A stretch of 52,360 nucleotides of DNA from NCBI GenBank assembly GCA_001730015.1, contig MDLA01000178.1:1-52360 (forward strand). Reading direction: 5' to 3'. The translations under genes were made by a program, and so were the position numbers. Below the pieces are notes generated by a model that had not been told where the DNA came from, ran no database searches, and saw only the letters and a program-made list of their open reading frames with translations. Shown in pieces: positions 1-8,632 of the stretch (its first letter is position 1; each line of letters opens with the position of its first letter). This DNA is from Chromatiales bacterium (ex Bugula neritina AB1) (GTDB lineage: Bacteria; Pseudomonadota; Gammaproteobacteria; Granulosicoccales; Granulosicoccaceae).

Positions 1-176
1 CGCTTTTCAGGTCGGATTCTGACGATTTTGGATCGCCGACCGCAAATATTGCACCGACATCCGTTTTTGTAGGGCTTGACATGGATCAACAGCACATTAT
101 CGCGTTTAAATTCCAGGTCGCGGATTTTTAGTTCTTTAAATTTGAGTAACTTTGCGATAGCGTTGTGGCCAGCCAT
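1..176 (-). mobile_element. ISL3-type transposase, N-terminal fragment (cut by window edge)
   Basis: Read on the minus strand from the ATG at 176, the frame stays open to base 1. It encodes about 58 residues beginning MAGHNAIAKLLKF. The product has a short N-terminal segment, then KELKIRDLEFKRDNVLLI, then a Cys-rich zinc-ribbon-like stretch (GCRCNICGRRSK) followed by basic residues. This order resembles the N-terminus of ISL3-family (IS204/IS1001/IS1096/IS1165) transposases, which carry such a zinc ribbon before the DDE domain. The catalytic part would lie left of the window, so I cannot say whether the element is intact. I could not place the terminal inverted repeat, which should lie between about 177 and 350. 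The family call rests on the zinc-ribbon pattern only. Confidence 0.5.
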
Positions 177-357
177 AGATTCGTTGTCCGATATTTGAGA
201 AGTGTGTCAACTCCAAGAGTATAGGGAATCTATGGCTACTCAAACCCTTCAAAATGAGCTGTAGCACAAAAATCTTGAGATTATTCAGTACTCTCTGACG
301 ACTGCTGAGCCAAGACCGCAGCCCAACAACCTGGTTCAGGATATCCTCCAAGCATGA

Positions 358-409
358 CCTGTAAAGGCCAGGCCCGCTTTGCGGGTCGCTACTCGCGAGC
401 CTTGACAGG
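358..409. repeat. Structured 52-nt inverted repeat
   Basis: The outer arms CCTGTaAAGGC (358-368) and GCCTTgACAGG (399-409) pair over 11 positions with one mismatch. Inside them is a second hairpin, CCCGC-TTT-GCGGG (about 373-385). The result is a branched or cruciform-capable element between the IS fragment and the kinase gene. It lacks a U-tract, so it is not an obvious terminator. It could be a REP-like element. No second copy was noticed in the window. Confidence 0.45.
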
Positions 410-701
410 ACAAGCTTGTAGGATGAGGGTTTACCATGCTGTTATGCTGAGGTCTCGTCTCGACGGAGTTTGTACAAAAAACCAGTATAATCAGCGTTGC
501 GAAACCCGGATTGACCCGAAAATTTGGATATTGTTGATTCCGAGGTTTAGTTTTCGAAGCAGGCAGGGTGAAGGAGAGTAATGTAGTTTTTTTCGATTCA
601 AGCGCTTTCGTTAATTTGCAGGCATAGCTGGTCAGTTTTTTATTAGCTCTGGATTTATTCTGACACCATTACTTCTGTTCAGTCTTGGTTACTTTGGCGC
701 A
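410..701. other. Non-coding stretch with no recognised content
   Basis: Together with 177-357, this is the intergenic space between the IS fragment and the kinase gene. Short open frames exist (for example 354-581 plus and 136-351 minus). None shows a recognisable domain or a convincing ribosome-binding site. Confidence 0.4.
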
Positions 702-1649
702 TTAGGAGTTTAACTCATTCCGCAAAAAACACTCAGCCAATGGTGTGGCTTCAGCAATATACCGCTGCTGTCGCTCGACCGCTCCGGGCTCATCTATGCG
801 GTTAATAATCCAGCCTATGTAGGTTAAAGACCGCAAGACCATAAATAGCGGCAGCCAGGCCGTGTCGAGTGGGCGGAGACTACGGTAGCCGTCAATCAGG
901 GCGTTTTGCAGATCATCTATATCAGGCTCTTTCAGATTTCTGAAAAGTGCGGTGGCAACATCAAACAAGCGGTAGCCGAAGCCGCTGTCGTCGAAATCTA
1001 TAAGCTGGAGGCTGTTTCCGCTGATCAGAATGTTCTCACGAACCATGTCTGCATGAATTAATCCGTAGTCAAACAGGTTTTCTTCAAGCAGTTTGCGTGC
1101 GCGTGTGCGTGTGGTGATAAAAAGTTCACGTTGGTTAGCGGATAGCGCGGGGTTGTCCCAGAATCGATCCCACAGCGGGTTCTCGCCCAGTAAGCCTTCA
1201 ATGTTCCATGCGTTGCGTTTGAAATTTCCGGGTATTGTCCATTGGTCTGATACGTTGTGCAGCTGAGCCATTGTCCGGCCGACCTTGAAGAAAGCGGCTT
1301 GTCGATTGTCGAGTTGCAGTGGTTCCGTGGATACGCCGAATTGACGCCCGTCAAGCCACGATAACAAGTCGATATAATGGCCTTCTATCTCTATAAGCGT
1401 CTCAGCTGCTGCTGTTTGACAGGGTAGGGGTACATTTATCTCTTGTGACTTCAGGTAGCCCATCCATTGAAGTTCCGACTGAATAGCAATGGCGGACTGG
1501 TAGCCTGCGCGATGTATTCTAAGAGCGTAGTGTTCGCCGGATCTGGCGGTCGCTTTATAAACAAAGTTTTCACGCTGTGCCAGCAGGGTAATAGTTTCAG
1601 CGTTTATACCCCAGTGTTTCAGTGCTTTGCTTGCGAGTTCTGTTGTCAC
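702..1649 (-). CDS. APH-fold phosphotransferase (choline/homoserine kinase-like)
   Basis: A 315-residue protein of the aminoglycoside phosphotransferase/choline kinase superfamily, which transfers the ATP gamma-phosphate to a small hydroxylated substrate. The N-lobe covers residues 1 to about 105 with a FVYKATA strand. The catalytic loop is HADMVRENIL (Brenner-type H-x-D-x4-N), and the Mg-binding segment LIDFDDSGFGYRLFDVA follows at about residue 215. Length and layout match stand-alone kinases such as homoserine kinase type II or SrkA. The gene is not in an operon; the next gene (2075) is divergent. The substrate cannot be read from sequence. It is a paralogue at fold level of the N-terminal domain of the fusion protein at 45852. 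The start at 1649 begins MTTELASKAL; a slightly upstream start cannot be excluded. Confidence 0.8.
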   Translation of the reverse strand: MTTELASKALKHWGINAETITLLAQRENFVYKATARSGEHYALRIHRAGYQSAIAIQSELQWMGYLKSQEINVPLPCQTAAAETLIEIEGHYIDLLSWLDGRQFGVSTEPLQLDNRQAAFFKVGRTMAQLHNVSDQWTIPGNFKRNAWNIEGLLGENPLWDRFWDNPALSANQRELFITTRTRARKLLEENLFDYGLIHADMVRENILISGNSLQLIDFDDSGFGYRLFDVATALFRNLKEPDIDDLQNALIDGYRSLRPLDTAWLPLFMVLRSLTYIGWIINRIDEPGAVERQQRYIAEATPLAECFLRNELNS

Positions 1650-2074
1650 GAGCGTTGTGCCGGTTTTATCGGGCAGATATGCGAATGATGCGGTCGCTGG
1701 TGTTTTACTGTTGGAAAAGGGTTCATGGTTGGTGTCTGGGATAATAACCGGTGAATCGTGAATTTACCCTGTAATATGCCCGTCTGTGCAACCGTTACTC
1801 GGAATTGAGATTGTTTAGTCGAAGCCAGGATAACGTTGAAGCGGCGCAGTTTTGATCAATCCGGAGCTTTCTGTCAACATTGAGTGCAAACGGTAGCATC
1901 GGGTGGTGGTCTGCGCGTCAGTGCTCAATTTAAACATAGTTATCGATTGCATGAATAGATGTTACCCGCTTCCGAATGAACGACTGAATAATCAAGTCAC
2001 AACAGTTTTCCTTATGTTTGTAGTCAATATGATACTAAGGGAAAACCGGCGCGGCTGGAACAGCGAAAATAACC
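1650..2074. promoter_or_regulatory. Divergent intergenic region; imperfect hairpin before the Tm-1-like gene
   Basis: This is 425 bp between divergent genes. At 2005-2014 and 2036-2046 an imperfect inverted repeat (GTTTTCCTTA / TAAGGGAAAAC) lies in the likely 5' leader of the gene at 2075. At 1954-1960 there is an isolated AATAGAT, which matches one half of the LysR-type palindrome seen at 7896 and 15447. The other half is absent, so regulation by the same regulator is only a possibility. Nothing else was recognised. Confidence 0.3.
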
Positions 2075-3322
2075 ATGACTAATAAAACAATTCTGATTGT
2101 GGGTACTTACGATACCAAGAATGACGAGCTCCAGTATATGGCTGAGCGTATAGGCGCACTGGGGGGTGGTGTTCTGACTATGGATATCTCGGTTTTAGGG
2201 GATCCACAAACTCCCACTGACCTGTCTAAACACCAGGTTGCCGAGGCCGGTGGCAGTTCTATTCAGCAGGCGATCGATAGCGGTGATGAAAATTCGGCTA
2301 TGCAGATTATGGCTGCTGGTGCGTGTGCTCTGGCAAAGCAGCTTCACGCCGATGGCAAGTTTGATGGCATTGTGTTTCTGGGTGGGACTATGGGCACTGA
2401 CTGTGCGCTGGATGTATGTCAGGCCTTGCCTTTGGGTGTGCCGAAGTATGTTGTCTCGACGGTTTCTTTTTCGTCGCTGATCCCGCCTGATCGATTATCC
2501 GCCGATATTCAAATGATTCTATGGGCTGGCGGGCTGTACGGCTTGAACTCGGTATGCAAAGCCTCGCTTTCACAGGCGGCTGGCGCGGTGTTGGGGGCGG
2601 CGCAGGCGGTGGAAGCTCCGGTGGGTGACAAGCCCACCGTTGGTATGACTTCACTGGGATCTTCGTGTTTAAAATATATGAAACTGCTGAAACCGGCTCT
2701 GGAGCAACGGGGTTATGAGGTTGCCATTTTTCACGCTACCGGTATGGGCGGCATGGCTTATGAAAGTATTGCGGCGAATGGGGGTTTTGTCTGCGTCATG
2801 GATTTTGCATTGCCGGAGCTTGGAAACCTGCTGGCCGGGTCGGTAGTGAATGGCGGGGAAGATCGCATGCTGAATGCCGGTCGCGCCGGTATACCGCAAA
2901 TTGTTGCACCGGGTTGCCTTGATCTGATCGATTTTGCCGGTTGGCAGGAAATACCCGAGCGTTATCAGGATCGCCCCTTCCACGCACATAATCGACTAAT
3001 TAAATCGTCAGGGCTAAACGCTGAGGAACGACGCGAAACAGCGCGTGAAGCCGCTAAACGTTTGAAAACCGCAACAGCTCCAGTGCATGTCATTCTGACT
3101 AATGAAGGTATAGAAGAGTGGGATAGACCTGGTGATGTAGCATATGACCCTGAAGCATTTGCAGAATTCTGCGATGAGATGCGACAGGTTATGAATGATC
3201 CAATTGAATTCAGTGAACTCAATTGCCACATCAATGATCAGGCCTTTGCAGAAAAAGCGCTGGAAATTTTCGATAACTGGGTTGCTGACGGCACAATAAA
3301 ACCGCTTGCTGCACAGTCGTGA
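2075..3322 (+). CDS. Tm-1-like ATP-binding / UPF0261 family protein
   Basis: This 415-residue protein belongs to the UPF0261/Tm-1 N-terminal-like family. Two family hallmarks are visible: IVGTYDTKNDEL near the N-terminus and GIVFLGGTMGTDCAL around residue 100. The C-terminal half begins near GMTSLGSSCLKYMK. The plant Tm-1 homologue binds ATP and a viral replication protein, but the bacterial members have no settled reaction. They commonly sit beside catabolic enzymes. Here the stop codon overlaps the GTG start of the next gene (GTGA at 3319-3322), so the two proteins are almost certainly co-translated and probably act in one pathway. The ribosome-binding site is weak. The ATG at 2075 is chosen because the family N-terminus starts immediately after it. 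Confidence 0.85.
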   Translation: MTNKTILIVGTYDTKNDELQYMAERIGALGGGVLTMDISVLGDPQTPTDLSKHQVAEAGGSSIQQAIDSGDENSAMQIMAAGACALAKQLHADGKFDGIVFLGGTMGTDCALDVCQALPLGVPKYVVSTVSFSSLIPPDRLSADIQMILWAGGLYGLNSVCKASLSQAAGAVLGAAQAVEAPVGDKPTVGMTSLGSSCLKYMKLLKPALEQRGYEVAIFHATGMGGMAYESIAANGGFVCVMDFALPELGNLLAGSVVNGGEDRMLNAGRAGIPQIVAPGCLDLIDFAGWQEIPERYQDRPFHAHNRLIKSSGLNAEERRETAREAAKRLKTATAPVHVILTNEGIEEWDRPGDVAYDPEAFAEFCDEMRQVMNDPIEFSELNCHINDQAFAEKALEIFDNWVADGTIKPLAAQS

Positions 3323-5352
3323 GTCGTCACGATGTGTTATTTGAATCGGTAAAAATAGGGCCTGTCACCGCGCCAAACCGATTCTATGCGGTGCCTCATG
3401 CCACGGGTCATGGCTGGTCGCAGCCCGACGGCGCTATTGCCTTGCGGGCGATGAAAGCTGAAGGCGGCTGGGGTGTGGTTGCCTCGCAGATGACAGAGAT
3501 CGCAGCAGACAGTGATCTGGCCAGTCACCCGATGGATCGAATCTGGGACGAGCGCGATATAACTGCTCATGCAAAACAGGTTGAGGCGATCAAGGCGCAC
3601 GGTTCACTCGCAGCTATAGAACTTGCACACGGCGGTATGCGGGCTAGAAACTACACGACGGGTCTGCCGGTCCGTGGTCCGAGTCACCTGCCGATTCTGC
3701 GACCGGAAGTTCCGATACAGGCAAGTGAAATGAGCCTCGCGGATATCGCCGAATTCCGTCACGCTCATAAAGGCGCCGCACGCCGGGCTATTGAGGCCGG
3801 TTTCGATATACTTTATGTCTATGCGGCTCACGACCTTTCCCTTTTGAGCCATTTTTTGTCGAGACGAACCAATCAGCGATCGGATGCGTATGGCGGGGCT
3901 TTGAAAAACCGTATGCGATTGTTGCGTGAAGTACTTGAAGATACCCTCGAGGTTGCGGCGGGGCGACAGGCTGTTGCATTGAGATTCAGTGTGGCGGAAC
4001 CCGGCCAGCGACTCGGCCTTTCGCACAAAGATGAAGGCCGTGAGGTGGTGGAGATTCTGGCTGAACTCCCCGATCTATGGGATGTAAATATTTCCGGCTG
4101 GTCTCAGGACAGCGCCACGTCGCGCTTCAGTGAAGAAGGGTTTCAGCTGGAATTTACCGACTTTGTAAAAACAGTAACAAGCAAGCCTGTGGTCGGCGTT
4201 GGTCGATTCACCTCTGCGGATTTTATGGTCTCGCTGGTAACGCAGGGGCGCCTCGATTTAATCGGCTGTGCCAGGCCATCAATAGCTGATCCGTTTTTAC
4301 CATCGAAAATAAAACAGGGTCACCTTGACGAAATACGCGAATGCATTGGCTGCAATATATGCGTCAGCATGGACGGTTACGGTGTGCCCTTGCGGTGCAC
4401 GCAAAACCCGACAATCGGCGAGGAATGGCGTCGTGGGTGGCATCCTGAATCAGTTCCAGCCGCTACCGACGTGAAAAACTATTTGATTGTCGGCGCTGGA
4501 CCGGCGGGTCTGGAGTGTGCGCGAACGCTGCTCATGACCGGTCACAAGGTAACGCTCGCTGATGCTGCAGAGCAGGCAGGTGGCAGGGTCAGCAGGGAAT
4601 CTGCGCTGCCGGGTTTGCAGTCATGGGTGCGTGTTAGAGACTACAGATTGCAGATGATCAGGCAGCACAACAATGCGGAGCTGTATCTGTCGAGTCGGTT
4701 AACGTTGGAGGATCTGGTCGAGTTCGATGCCGATTCCACTGTAATCGCTACCGGTTCGAGCTGGCGCGACGATGGTGTCGGGTCTACCCGGTTTCAGCCT
4801 GTCGACCTGGGCAGTCGAGCTGTTATAACTCCGGATAACATAATGAGCGGGACAGCGCTCCCGGATGATTCTATTCACTGTGTGGTCTATGACGATGATC
4901 ATTTCTACATGGCCAGTGTTATCGCCGAGAAACTGGTTGCACTCGGGCACCGGGTTACCTACGTAACTCCGCTGGCAAGCGTTTCAAGCTGGACCGATTT
5001 CACTCTGGAGCAGGGTAGAATTATCGATCGATTCAACTCTCTGGGGATTGTTATAGAGGTAAATGCAGGCCTCGGTGACGGCGGCGAGTTTAACTCTACG
5101 CTTACCGGGAAAACAATTCCCCTGGACTATGAAACTCTGGTGCTGGTCGGGGCGCGACTGCCTGATGATAAGCTCTATCATCAGGCTGCAGTAGAAAAGA
5201 AACTGAGTAGTGTTTTTCGAATTGGTGATTGCCTGTCTCCCGGAACTATTCAGGCGGCAGTGCTGGCAGGTCATACCCACGCGCGGCAGTCCGGCAGTAA
5301 TTTTACAAAACCACTGTCGTTCAGGCGACAGGGTATTTATTGCAGTGAGTAG
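3319..5352 (+). CDS. Trimethylamine-dehydrogenase-like FMN/4Fe-4S/FAD oxidoreductase
   Basis: A 677-residue member of the TMADH / dimethylglycine demethylase / 2,4-dienoyl-CoA reductase family. An FMN TIM barrel covers residues 1 to about 335. A 4Fe-4S cluster motif follows (C342, C345, C348, C360; CIGCNIC...RCTQNP). After it comes an FAD/NAD(P)-like module with VGAGPAGLECAR near residue 395 and RIGDCLSPGTIQAA near the C-terminus. In TMADH a Cys in PHCIG carries covalent 6-S-cysteinyl-FMN. Here the segment is PHATG, so FMN should be non-covalent. Of the three residues forming the TMADH aromatic bowl, by my recollected alignment only one Trp (NISGW) remains. Trimethylamine is therefore an unlikely substrate. 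The YVYAAH active-site segment is kept. The GTG start overlaps the upstream stop, indicating translational coupling. Confidence 0.85.
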   Translation: MSRHDVLFESVKIGPVTAPNRFYAVPHATGHGWSQPDGAIALRAMKAEGGWGVVASQMTEIAADSDLASHPMDRIWDERDITAHAKQVEAIKAHGSLAAIELAHGGMRARNYTTGLPVRGPSHLPILRPEVPIQASEMSLADIAEFRHAHKGAARRAIEAGFDILYVYAAHDLSLLSHFLSRRTNQRSDAYGGALKNRMRLLREVLEDTLEVAAGRQAVALRFSVAEPGQRLGLSHKDEGREVVEILAELPDLWDVNISGWSQDSATSRFSEEGFQLEFTDFVKTVTSKPVVGVGRFTSADFMVSLVTQGRLDLIGCARPSIADPFLPSKIKQGHLDEIRECIGCNICVSMDGYGVPLRCTQNPTIGEEWRRGWHPESVPAATDVKNYLIVGAGPAGLECARTLLMTGHKVTLADAAEQAGGRVSRESALPGLQSWVRVRDYRLQMIRQHNNAELYLSSRLTLEDLVEFDADSTVIATGSSWRDDGVGSTRFQPVDLGSRAVITPDNIMSGTALPDDSIHCVVYDDDHFYMASVIAEKLVALGHRVTYVTPLASVSSWTDFTLEQGRIIDRFNSLGIVIEVNAGLGDGGEFNSTLTGKTIPLDYETLVLVGARLPDDKLYHQAAVEKKLSSVFRIGDCLSPGTIQAAVLAGHTHARQSGSNFTKPLSFRRQGIYCSE

Positions 5353-5409
5353 TCACCACAGTAACGCCTGAACGGCAGATATTTCTATAGGCTCTGTTTT
5401 GGCCGGGGT

Positions 5410-6621
5410 TCACGCTGTTTTGCGGGTGCTGGCTTTGCCCAGTTCATCGGCGATGATGCTGGTCACCAGTGCCATATCCTGTAGGTGAAAAGTCAGTGGT
5501 ATACGCATGTCGAGGGTGTTTGATAATATATCCAGGGTTTGCTGCAAAACAGGCGCGTCACCCAGATACCGCCAGCTGTCGTAGCGACTGGTGAATCCTT
5601 GCGGGTCTTCACTGCCGAACCATTTCAATTCCACCCCGCGTGCGGCGCATGCGGAGATGAATGAGGATATCTGTTCCGGGCTGGTGAGGTCCCTTGGCCG
5701 GAATTGTATAGAGCTGCCTACATAAGTTTCCTCAGCCGGTCTCCGGGGAATATCTATTCCGGGCGTGGCGGCGAGTGCTGTGGCTGCGGCGTCATAGAGT
5801 TCGTTCCAGCGCAAGCAGTTTTCGGCGAGCAATGGTAGCTGGGATCGCAGAATGGCTGCTCGCAGGTTGTCCATACGCCCGCTGTAGTTGGGTGTGTCGA
5901 GTCGGATGTCCTTGAAAGTCTCTTCTTCAGGAGCCGTGCCGTGCCGCTGGTACAACATGTATGAGCCGGAGTGCATAATGGCGCGGGCCATTATTTTTTC
6001 ATCGTTTGTAGTGAGTAGTCCGCCTTCGCCGCTATTGATGTGCTTGTAGGTCTGGGTGCTGAAGCAACTGACATCGCCAAACGTACCGGATTTTTTACCG
6101 TTCCAGCTCGCTCCCATAGTGTGCGCGCAATCCTCGATCAGTATTACCTTGTGTTTGCTGCACAGTTCGGCAATAGCCTCCATGTCAGCCAGGTGGCCGC
6201 GCATATGGGAAACCATGAAAAACCGGCAATCGGTTTCTTCCATGAGTTGTTGCAGGTGAGTTAGATCAACACAGTAGTTTGAATCTATTTCTACCAGAAC
6301 CGGAACTCCGCCGGCATTATTTATTGCACCCGGAACCGGAGCCAGCGTGAAGGCGTTGGTCAGTACTTTTTCACCGGGCTTAAGGCCCGCAGCCTTGAGC
6401 GCTATATGTAGTGCATATCCACCCGATGCACACGCCAGACAAAATGGCACACCCAGATAATTTGCAAAGTCCTGTTCCAGCAAAGCGGACTCAGCCGTTT
6501 CGCCTTCGTCGGTATTGTAGCGGTGAAGTTTTCCGGAACGCATAATTTCTACAGCGCGCTCAATGCCTGCCTCCGGAATGGCCTCCTGACGGGTGAATGG
6601 CTTGTTAAAAATGCTCGTCAT
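5410..6621 (-). CDS. DegT/DnrJ/EryC1/StrS-type PLP aminotransferase
   Basis: A 403-residue fold-type I aminotransferase of the DegT/DnrJ/EryC1 family. The cofactor-binding Asp lies in IEDCAHTMGA (D164). The Schiff-base Lys is K193 in TQTYKHINSGEGG. The CASGGYALHIAL segment near residues 70-80 matches the PLP phosphate-binding region. Most relatives make amino sugars on nucleotide sugars. No nucleotide-sugar genes lie nearby, so this copy may instead act on a metabolite of the neighbouring catabolic cluster (inference). It converges with the flavoenzyme gene ending at 5352. A duplicated 19-bp sequence lies directly upstream of its start codon. Confidence 0.85.
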   Translation of the reverse strand: MTSIFNKPFTRQEAIPEAGIERAVEIMRSGKLHRYNTDEGETAESALLEQDFANYLGVPFCLACASGGYALHIALKAAGLKPGEKVLTNAFTLAPVPGAINNAGGVPVLVEIDSNYCVDLTHLQQLMEETDCRFFMVSHMRGHLADMEAIAELCSKHKVILIEDCAHTMGASWNGKKSGTFGDVSCFSTQTYKHINSGEGGLLTTNDEKIMARAIMHSGSYMLYQRHGTAPEEETFKDIRLDTPNYSGRMDNLRAAILRSQLPLLAENCLRWNELYDAAATALAATPGIDIPRRPAEETYVGSSIQFRPRDLTSPEQISSFISACAARGVELKWFGSEDPQGFTSRYDSWRYLGDAPVLQQTLDILSNTLDMRIPLTFHLQDMALVTSIIADELGKASTRKTA

Positions 6622-6633
6622 AATGCAACTCTG

Positions 6634-6686
6634 GTATAAGTGTCTTGTTCGAATGTTAGAGGTAAGCGTATAAGTGTGTTGTTCGA
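6634..6686. promoter_or_regulatory. Duplicated 19-bp direct repeat upstream of the aminotransferase gene
   Basis: GTATAAGTGTcTTGTTCGA (6634-6652) and GTATAAGTGTgTTGTTCGA (6668-6686) match at 18 of 19 positions. They are spaced 34 bp apart, about three helical turns. They lie 13-65 bp upstream of the minus-strand start at 6621. Position and spacing fit a pair of regulator sites or a duplicated promoter element. No known motif is recognised. Confidence 0.5.
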
Positions 6687-6764
6687 TAAGCGGGGAGTTC
6701 GTGAGGCTGACAGCAGTAACGGGAAGCTGGTCATCGGTAAATAGTACGCTTTGAGATTTGCCGG

Positions 6765-7805
6765 TTAGCCGAATTTATCAAAGCGGATTTGATCCGGAGC
6801 GTATCCGGCTTGCCCGATCAGATCTTTTAGCGCGCCATCAACCATGGGTGGCGGCCCGGCGATATAAGCCATGGTGTTTTCTTTGCTGAGTTCGGTTTCT
6901 CTGGCTGCCAGGTGAACAAAGCCATCGGTTATAACAAAATTATCAGCTAACCCTGGTAGATGAACCGGACCATGCTGCTCGGAAAGCGCAATAGTAACTT
7001 TAATAGTGTCCGGGAACTGCCGGGCAATTTCTGATAGTTCCTCTTTGAAAAATATATCAGCCTCGGTTCGTACGCCGAAAAAGACGTGTGCTTTGTGGTC
7101 AGCAAAGTAGTTGTCCCGGCATCCGGCGGATAAAATAGACAGCATGCCAGCGATTCCTGAACCCCCGGCGATACATAATATATCTTTCTTCAGTGCCGGT
7201 TCAAAGACGGCTTTGCCGAGCGGACCGAATACCTTAACTGCGGAAACTGCCTCTGTCTGCTCGAAAATCCAGCTGGAAAACCCGCCATCGGGTAGTTTTT
7301 TTATAACGAAATCCAGTTCGCTGGTGGCCTCATCCGAGTTAGTCATTGAGTAGGCGCGATAAGCGTTGACGTGTGGTGACTGCAAAACCACAAATTGACC
7401 TGGTTGAAAAGTCATCGGGTTTTGTAGTTGTACTTTGAACTTAAGAACATCAGCGGTGAGTGCTGTAATACTGTGTAAGGTGCCGCTAAAATGATCGGGC
7501 AGACCTTTGCCGCCGCTGAAGAGTGCCTGCTTGCCGGGAACGCGGATATCGCAATCACTGAGCGCGCGGGCCTGGCACATCAAAAACTCACCGCGTTTGA
7601 CTTTAATCAATAAGCGCCCGGGGGCTTCCGCCCACCCCTGGTCCAGCTCGCCCGACACCAGTTTCGCGCGACAAGTGCCACAGGTGCCGGTAGCGCATTC
7701 GTATTCAAGCCCCGCACCCTGCCTCAGTCCTGCAAACAGCAGTGGTTCCTCAGTGTTCGATTCAAAGGAGCCAGTTGTTTCCTTTCGGGTAATGGTAATT
7801 TTCAC
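6765..7805 (-). CDS. Oxygenase reductase: plant-type 2Fe-2S ferredoxin, FAD and NAD domains
   Basis: A 346-residue electron-transfer component. Residues 1 to about 90 form a plant-type ferredoxin with C37, C42, C45 and C77 (CATGTCGTC...FLMC). A ferredoxin-NADP reductase-like FAD domain follows, with the RAYSMTN flavin motif near residue 150. The NAD-binding domain has CIAGGSGIAGML near residue 210 and a C-terminal IAGPPPMVDG. The order (ferredoxin first, then FAD, then NAD) matches NahAa-, BenC- and phenol hydroxylase-type reductases. It is the only visible reductase for the Rieske oxygenase at 16720-19037, which has its own Rieske ferredoxin. The set would therefore be a class III-like three-component system. 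The gene is divergent from the transporter operon, with a LysR-type box just upstream. Confidence 0.88.
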   Translation of the reverse strand: MKITITRKETTGSFESNTEEPLLFAGLRQGAGLEYECATGTCGTCRAKLVSGELDQGWAEAPGRLLIKVKRGEFLMCQARALSDCDIRVPGKQALFSGGKGLPDHFSGTLHSITALTADVLKFKVQLQNPMTFQPGQFVVLQSPHVNAYRAYSMTNSDEATSELDFVIKKLPDGGFSSWIFEQTEAVSAVKVFGPLGKAVFEPALKKDILCIAGGSGIAGMLSILSAGCRDNYFADHKAHVFFGVRTEADIFFKEELSEIARQFPDTIKVTIALSEQHGPVHLPGLADNFVITDGFVHLAARETELSKENTMAYIAGPPPMVDGALKDLIGQAGYAPDQIRFDKFG

Positions 7806-7881
7806 GTACTGAAAGCTTGATTGACGGTTACGGTGTTAAAGACAACCTAACACAGTGCGTGGTGAATACCCAATCAATTAC

Positions 7882-7917
7882 CTATCAAATATTGATTTTG
7901 ATAGATTTGATCTATTA
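7882..7917. promoter_or_regulatory. LysR-type operator with overlapping palindromes
   Basis: Two overlapping dyads are visible. CTATCAAA (7882-7889) and TTTGATAG (7897-7904) form a perfect 8-bp inverted repeat with a 7-nt spacer. On the minus strand, 7917 to 7898 reads TAATAGATCAAATCTATCAA. This contains ATAGAT-N3-ATCTAT with the T-N11-A signature of LysR-type boxes. The same motif stands at 15447-15466 next to the LysR gene. The site is 77-112 bp upstream of the reductase start (minus strand) and in the leader region of the transporter operon (plus strand). Confidence 0.7.
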
Positions 7918-7933
7918 AGCCATTGAATCGAAT

Positions 7934-7945
7934 GATTGTACAATC
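7934..7945. promoter_or_regulatory. Perfect 12-bp palindrome GATTGTACAATC
   Basis: A perfect dyad extending imperfectly to 18 bp lies 17 bp downstream of the LysR-type box in the divergent region. A further imperfect hairpin (ATCAAGcGAA/TTCaCTTGAT, 7970-7993) follows. These could be additional operator sites. No regulator can be named. From 8000 to 8430 nothing else was recognised. Confidence 0.35.
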
Positions 7946-8438
7946 GTTTGGTGACGTATCATAGTCGATATCAAGCGAAGCTCTTCACTTGATCGCTATA
8001 CCGATACACTGGTTGCACGGTGTAATGTTATGCCAGCAATCAACATTTATTTGTTTGAGTAGCTTGCTGCGCAACGGGAGGAAACAATTCATGCTACTAC
8101 GCTACTCATTTACGCCGGAAGGCAGTTTTGTACCGAGGGCTGAGTAATCAAAAACCGGTTTATTCAGTATCAGGCGAATCATAATCCAGGCTCGGATACC
8201 GGAGGTACCAGCGGGTTCAAAGGGCTGATCCGTACCGCTATTTTAATTGTAATTCTTATGTTTACAGTATGGCTTTGTGTTCAGTATATTGGACAGTAAT
8301 TTCGTCTTATGATTAAACCTCGATTGAAAATCTGTGGAACAATTAACGACACCTGCAGGGGCAATCAGGCAATGCTAGAGATGCGCAGTGGTGTTGTGAG
8401 AACACTAGACATTTATCATGACAGCAGTAATATAGTTT

Positions 8439-8470
8439 GACGTGCGGTTATAACGACGTGCGGTTATAGC
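8439..8470. repeat. 16-bp tandem repeat in the transporter leader
   Basis: GACGTGCGGTTATAAC (8439-8454) is followed directly by GACGTGCGGTTATAGC (8455-8470), 15 of 16 identical. It lies about 165-195 bp upstream of the binding-protein start. It may be a tandem activator site or part of a leader RNA. Confidence 0.45.
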
Positions 8471-8632
8471 GTAGTGTCAGTCGATAGCATAGCGAGCCGT
8501 GATGAAAATGGAACTTCGCAATGAATCGGTATTTTTTCAGGTAGTGTAGTAACCAGTTATACGCTGTATATAAACGATTTAATTTTTGGTAACCGTTGCG
8601 GTAAAACCGTAATAATGATTGGAGGAATCAAT

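Noticed and set aside
136..351. 71-residue minus-strand frame beside the IS fragment
   Set aside because: It overlaps the transposase N-terminus in another frame and shows no recognisable family.
8615..8632. ATG at 8615 as binding-protein start
   Set aside because: The GGAGG ribosome-binding site at 8621-8625 would lie inside the coding region; 8633 fits the signal peptide.
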